From NCBI RefSeq assembly GCF_039871655.1, contig NZ_JBDPLZ010000004.1:744001-808000 (forward strand): 64,000 nt of DNA, in the 5' to 3' direction. A program made the position numbers and the translations under genes. Numbering within the stretch: the stretch's first letter is position 1; every line of letters starts with the position of its first letter. The notes beneath the pieces are model-generated. The model was given only the letters and a program-made list of their open reading frames with translations, was not told where the DNA came from and made no database searches. This DNA is from Actinocorallia sp039871655 (GTDB lineage Bacteria; Actinomycetota; Actinomycetes; Streptosporangiales; Streptosporangiaceae). Below, piece by piece: positions 61,946 to 64,000 of the stretch.

Positions 61946-62276
61946 CGGCTTTGTGACCGTCGTTTGACCGCGGCCCCGAACGTGCCGACCGGTCCCGATC
62001 GCTGCTTCTGGATCCCAGCTCTGACCGGGTGTCCGCGGTCGAAGAGCTTTGGCCGGCCTTCGTGTTCAAACGAACTCCACACGGACTGGCCACTTCGCGG
62101 TGGCTGCCCGATTTTGCTGGCCGCCGCGGCAGAAAATCTACGCCGTAAAGGCGGCTGGTGGGTGGCCCTGCTTGAACTGGCAGGGAGACGCACGGAGGCG
62201 ATGAATCCAAGGGGTTTCATCCTTCCAAAGCCCCAACAACCGCCTGCTGGTCGCAGGCAAGACGTGGCGTTCAAGG
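61946..62276. other. Intergenic stretch between tRNA-Pro terminator and tRNA-Gly remnant
   Basis: About 330 bases. I see no gene with coding-like codon usage and no recognisable family. The only long frame (minus) runs through the tRNA remnant and carries the classical antisense-tRNA peptide. Composition is less GC-rich at third positions than in the neighbours. It may be residue of a former insertion or of a deleted 5' tRNA half. Confidence 0.6.
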
Positions 62277-62320
62277 TTCCCAAGCTGGCAGTGCGGGTTC
62301 GATTCCCGTCACCCGCTCCA
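62277..62320 (+). pseudogene. tRNA-Gly(CCC) 3' remnant (possible att site)
   Basis: The last 44 bases of a glycine tRNA: anticodon loop TTCCCAA (anticodon CCC), 3' anticodon stem GCTGG, T arm GCGGG-TTCGATT-CCCGT, 3' acceptor strand CACCCGC, discriminator T and encoded CCA. The expected 5' half (acceptor GCGGGTG, D arm, 5' anticodon stem CCAGC) is not next to it. A 3' tRNA end beginning in the anticodon loop is the usual core of integrase attachment sites, so this may be an att duplication or the stump of a disrupted tRNA gene. Confidence 0.8.
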
Positions 62321-62415
62321 CGTTTTCCCAGCTCAGTGACTTGATTTGGGGCACTTGATCTTTTTACAAGATCGTTTGTTGCAGGGGCAGGGTGCGCTTC
62401 GCTGACATCTAGAGA

Positions 62416-62460
62416 GGCCAGCCAGACCAGATCGGTATGGCTGGTCGCTTTGGGGCTTTT
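62416..62460 (+). terminator. Hairpin with T-run
   Basis: A 9-bp stem (62416-62424 with 62438-62446, one G-T pair) and a T-rich end near 62457. It may end transcription from the left. Weak. Confidence 0.4.
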
Positions 62461-62559
62461 TGTGCTGCCCATGATGATCTCGTCAAAGGGCTTGGCCGAC
62501 AGCCTCCGTTCGTCAAGAGCGGGAGGTCGTGCCCTTAACCGCGAGGCAGGGGTGGTCTC

Positions 62560-63412
62560 TCAGCACCCGGCGAAGTCAGGTGCCCACGTGAGCAGGATTC
62601 CGCTTTGGTCGGCGACGGAGGTCCATCTTGGGTCGGTCGGCTGCTTCTCCAGGACGAGGACCGGCCGGATTCGATCATCTGGGTGCGTTGATCGAAGCTG
62701 GTGGGCGTAGTCCAGGATCTGGCCGATTCCCAGTCGAATCTGCTGCTCCTCGCTTGTGCCGGTCAAGCTCTTGACCTCAGCGACGAAGACATCGTCATCG
62801 TGCGTCCATCCCGCGTCGAATCGCGGGGCGTTACGCGCGTGCTGGCGAGCCTTGATTTCCTTTTGGGCTAGATGTTCGATGAGCGCCACGACCGTGGACT
62901 CGTGTGCTTCCGTACCCTTGTCAAGGGCGGTGAGGTCGACTGCCAGAACCCCTGACTCACGGTGGGCACTGGGTGCCGCTCAAGCGGTCCACCCAAGATT
63001 CCGTCCCCAACCTGGGAAAGAACGAGGACGTGCCCATCGTTGCCTTGGACGCGTTGCAACTCCCGGCAGCGTGCCGGGCAGCCGTTCATCAGGTCCGTGA
63101 AACCGCCTCCGTCCACCACGCATACGTGGTAGCCCCTATCGCGCTCCTGCGCGGCTCGCACGGGCTTCTGGCTGTACTCCCGGCGTGTGTCGGTCACTGC
63201 TTGACTTGCCAGATCCCCGTGAACAAGGACCGTGATCTTTCGTGAGAAGTCCGGCTTCCAGCGCGCGCCGCGCCGAGGAACGCCTTGGGAACGTCCGGCT
63301 GCAGGTGGAGTGAGATCGTCCATTCGTAGTGCAGGCTCACGAACACGCATTCAAGCAGGTGGACCGATCCCTCCTGCCGTCGCTCGACGTGCTGGATCTT
63401 CTCGACCGTCAA
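62560..63412 (-). pseudogene. Frameshifted BRCT-like / PD-(D/E)XK-like protein
   Basis: The minus-strand coding sequence is spread over three frames. N-terminal part from about 63412 (MTVEKIQHVERRQEG to SLHLQPDVPKAFLG). Then, after a shift near 63250-63290, a BRCT-like segment: PDFSRKITVLVHGDLASQ, REYSQKPVRAAQERDRGYHVCVVDG, LMNGCPARC. After a second shift at the C run 62949-62952 (adding one base restores GVLAVDLTALDKG), a C-terminal segment with FDAGW, VFVAEVKSLTGTSEEQ and LGIGQILDY, which looks like a PD-(D/E)XK nuclease-type fold. Either decayed or damaged by two sequencing errors. Confidence 0.6.
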
Positions 63413-63648
63413 CGTGAACGCGCGGCCAGGCCGAGGCCGCGGGCGAAGCCGCGGAAGACCTCCAGCCGAGCCGGACGGGTGTCGTTCTGCTGGACCTCTT
63501 GGCCGCCGAGCCTGCGGCTCCCTGCCCCGGCTTCTTCCCCCAGGGTCGCGTCGTGCTGGGCACCGTCTTGTCCATCGGGGGTTTCACCGGGGTCTCCGTC
63601 GTTTTCGGCGCTGTGCGGAAGGTCCCGCTCGGCGCGCGACCGGGTCAC
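63409..63648 (-). CDS. Small hypothetical protein
   Basis: 79 residues from GTG 63648, which overlaps the stop of the upstream gene by 4 bp (GTGA), the coupling style seen throughout the window. The sequence is charged, Asp/Glu-rich then Arg-rich (RPARLEVFRGFARGLGLAARSR), with no hydrophobic helix and no family recognised. It could also be a spurious frame or a fragment. It ends just before the frameshifted gene begins. Confidence 0.3.
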   Translation of the reverse strand: MTRSRAERDLPHSAENDGDPGETPDGQDGAQHDATLGEEAGAGSRRLGGQEVQQNDTRPARLEVFRGFARGLGLAARSR

Positions 63649-64000
63649 CGGATGCGCAGGAGATGGAGCATGCGGCCCAGGCCGGTGTCCTGGTAGACCT
63701 CCCCGATCTGGGCTGTTCCGACGGCGGCGAAGTGGCCCAGGAGCCAGCGGGTGTACACGTCATCGGCATCCCACAGCGGGACCTTGCCGGACAGGTCGGA
63801 AACCAGGCGCGCCGCAGGCTGCCCGCCGTTCTGGATCAGCGCCGCGTCATCGGGGCAGCAGAGCACCGACCGGGGAGCCGCGCCCTGCGGACGCCACAGC
63901 ACCCGCACTTCGGCACCCGCGTGATATGGGTCGAACGGACACGGACGATAGGCGTCCCCGAGTCGGGCGGCGCGTGCCAGCGCGAGCTCGGCGGTGAACA
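63645..64000 (-). CDS. Hypothetical protein, C-terminal part
   Basis: The frame is open from the right window edge to the TGA at 63645-63647, giving at least 118 residues. Segments include FDPYHAGAEVRVLWRP, VLCCPDDAALIQ and DADDVYTRWLLGHFAAVGTAQIGEVYQDTGLGRMLHLLRIR. The composition is like normal genes of this genome. No family recognised. The true N terminus lies outside the window. Confidence 0.6.
   Translation of the reverse strand, partial: FTAELALARAARLGDAYRPCPFDPYHAGAEVRVLWRPQGAAPRSVLCCPDDAALIQNGGQPAARLVSDLSGKVPLWDADDVYTRWLLGHFAAVGTAQIGEVYQDTGLGRMLHLLRIR

Noticed and set aside
61936..62472. A 178-residue minus-strand frame
   Set aside because: It contains the GDGNRTRT peptide produced by reading the tRNA T arm antisense; it overlaps the tRNA-Gly remnant and is not a gene.
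62450..62710. A small plus-strand frame to the right of the tRNA remnant
   Set aside because: It is antisense to the nuclease-like segment and has no supporting signals.

Overview
This is chromosomal DNA of a high-GC filamentous-type actinobacterium. The codons are strongly GC-biased at the third position, GTG and TTG starts are common, and genes overlap by 4 bp (ATGA, GTGA, TTGA). The gene order thrS / HIT / pgsA / PIM acyltransferase / pimA / pdxS / pdxT / yebC / ruvCAB / yajC-secDF / apt / rel / cyclophilin / MBL hydrolase / hisS / aspS / rarA / alaS / ruvX / aroE is the conserved block known from Streptomyces and Mycobacterium. The accessory content (DUF574-type SAM methyltransferase, DUF1023 hydrolase, SPFH/RHH/GPP34 set) suggests Streptosporangiales or a relative; this is an inference, not a proven assignment. 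No rRNA, CRISPR array, transposase or integrase is seen.

Left part (1-39.2 kb): a partial oxidoreductase, a DUF1023 hydrolase, a two-component system and a TetR gene precede thrS. thrS has a clear transcription-attenuation leader: a 19-residue peptide with three consecutive Thr codons, then a pairable antiterminator and an intrinsic terminator. The phosphatidylinositol mannoside cassette (pgsA, patA-like, pimA, LemA-like) is translationally coupled. PLP synthase (pdxS, pdxT), Holliday junction resolution (ruvCAB, with a LexA-type SOS box), protein export (yajC, secD, secF), purine salvage (apt) and the stringent response (rel) follow. Next come the minus-strand MBL-hisS-aspS operon, a cyclophilin, a DUF349 protein, rarA, DUF948/DUF6167/alaS, ruvX and aroE. 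The usual mltG is missing between ruvX and aroE.

Accessory part (39.2-61.7 kb): first, a squalene-cyclase-like toroid protein with C-terminal membrane helices stands divergent to a HIT hydrolase, which converges on a Nudix-PfkB operon; this is an uncharacterised nucleotide/sugar-processing neighbourhood. Then come a saccharopine-dehydrogenase-like reductase, a secreted trypsin-like protease, a tiny acidic secreted peptide, a YceI protein with twin palindromic operators, an orphan ketosynthase, and a MazG-like/Nudix fusion. From 48.2 to 57.3 kb is a coherent organophosphonate uptake and catabolism cluster: phosphonatase-like HAD, GntR regulator, FAD oxidoreductase, PhnD/C/E transporter, zinc dehydrogenase and LysR regulator, followed by an exported phosphodiesterase preceded by a PHO-box-like repeat. 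Two GntR-type operators lie in the divergent promoter. An SPFH / ribbon-helix-helix / GPP34 operon with a perfect 16-bp palindrome follows, then otsA and a Ppx/GppA phosphatase.

Right end (61.7-64 kb): tRNA-Pro(GGG) with a strong terminator, a truncated 3' half of tRNA-Gly(CCC), a BRCT-like/PD-(D/E)XK-like gene broken by two apparent frameshifts, and a hypothetical gene leaving the window. This looks like a decayed insertion or rearrangement scar next to a tRNA locus.
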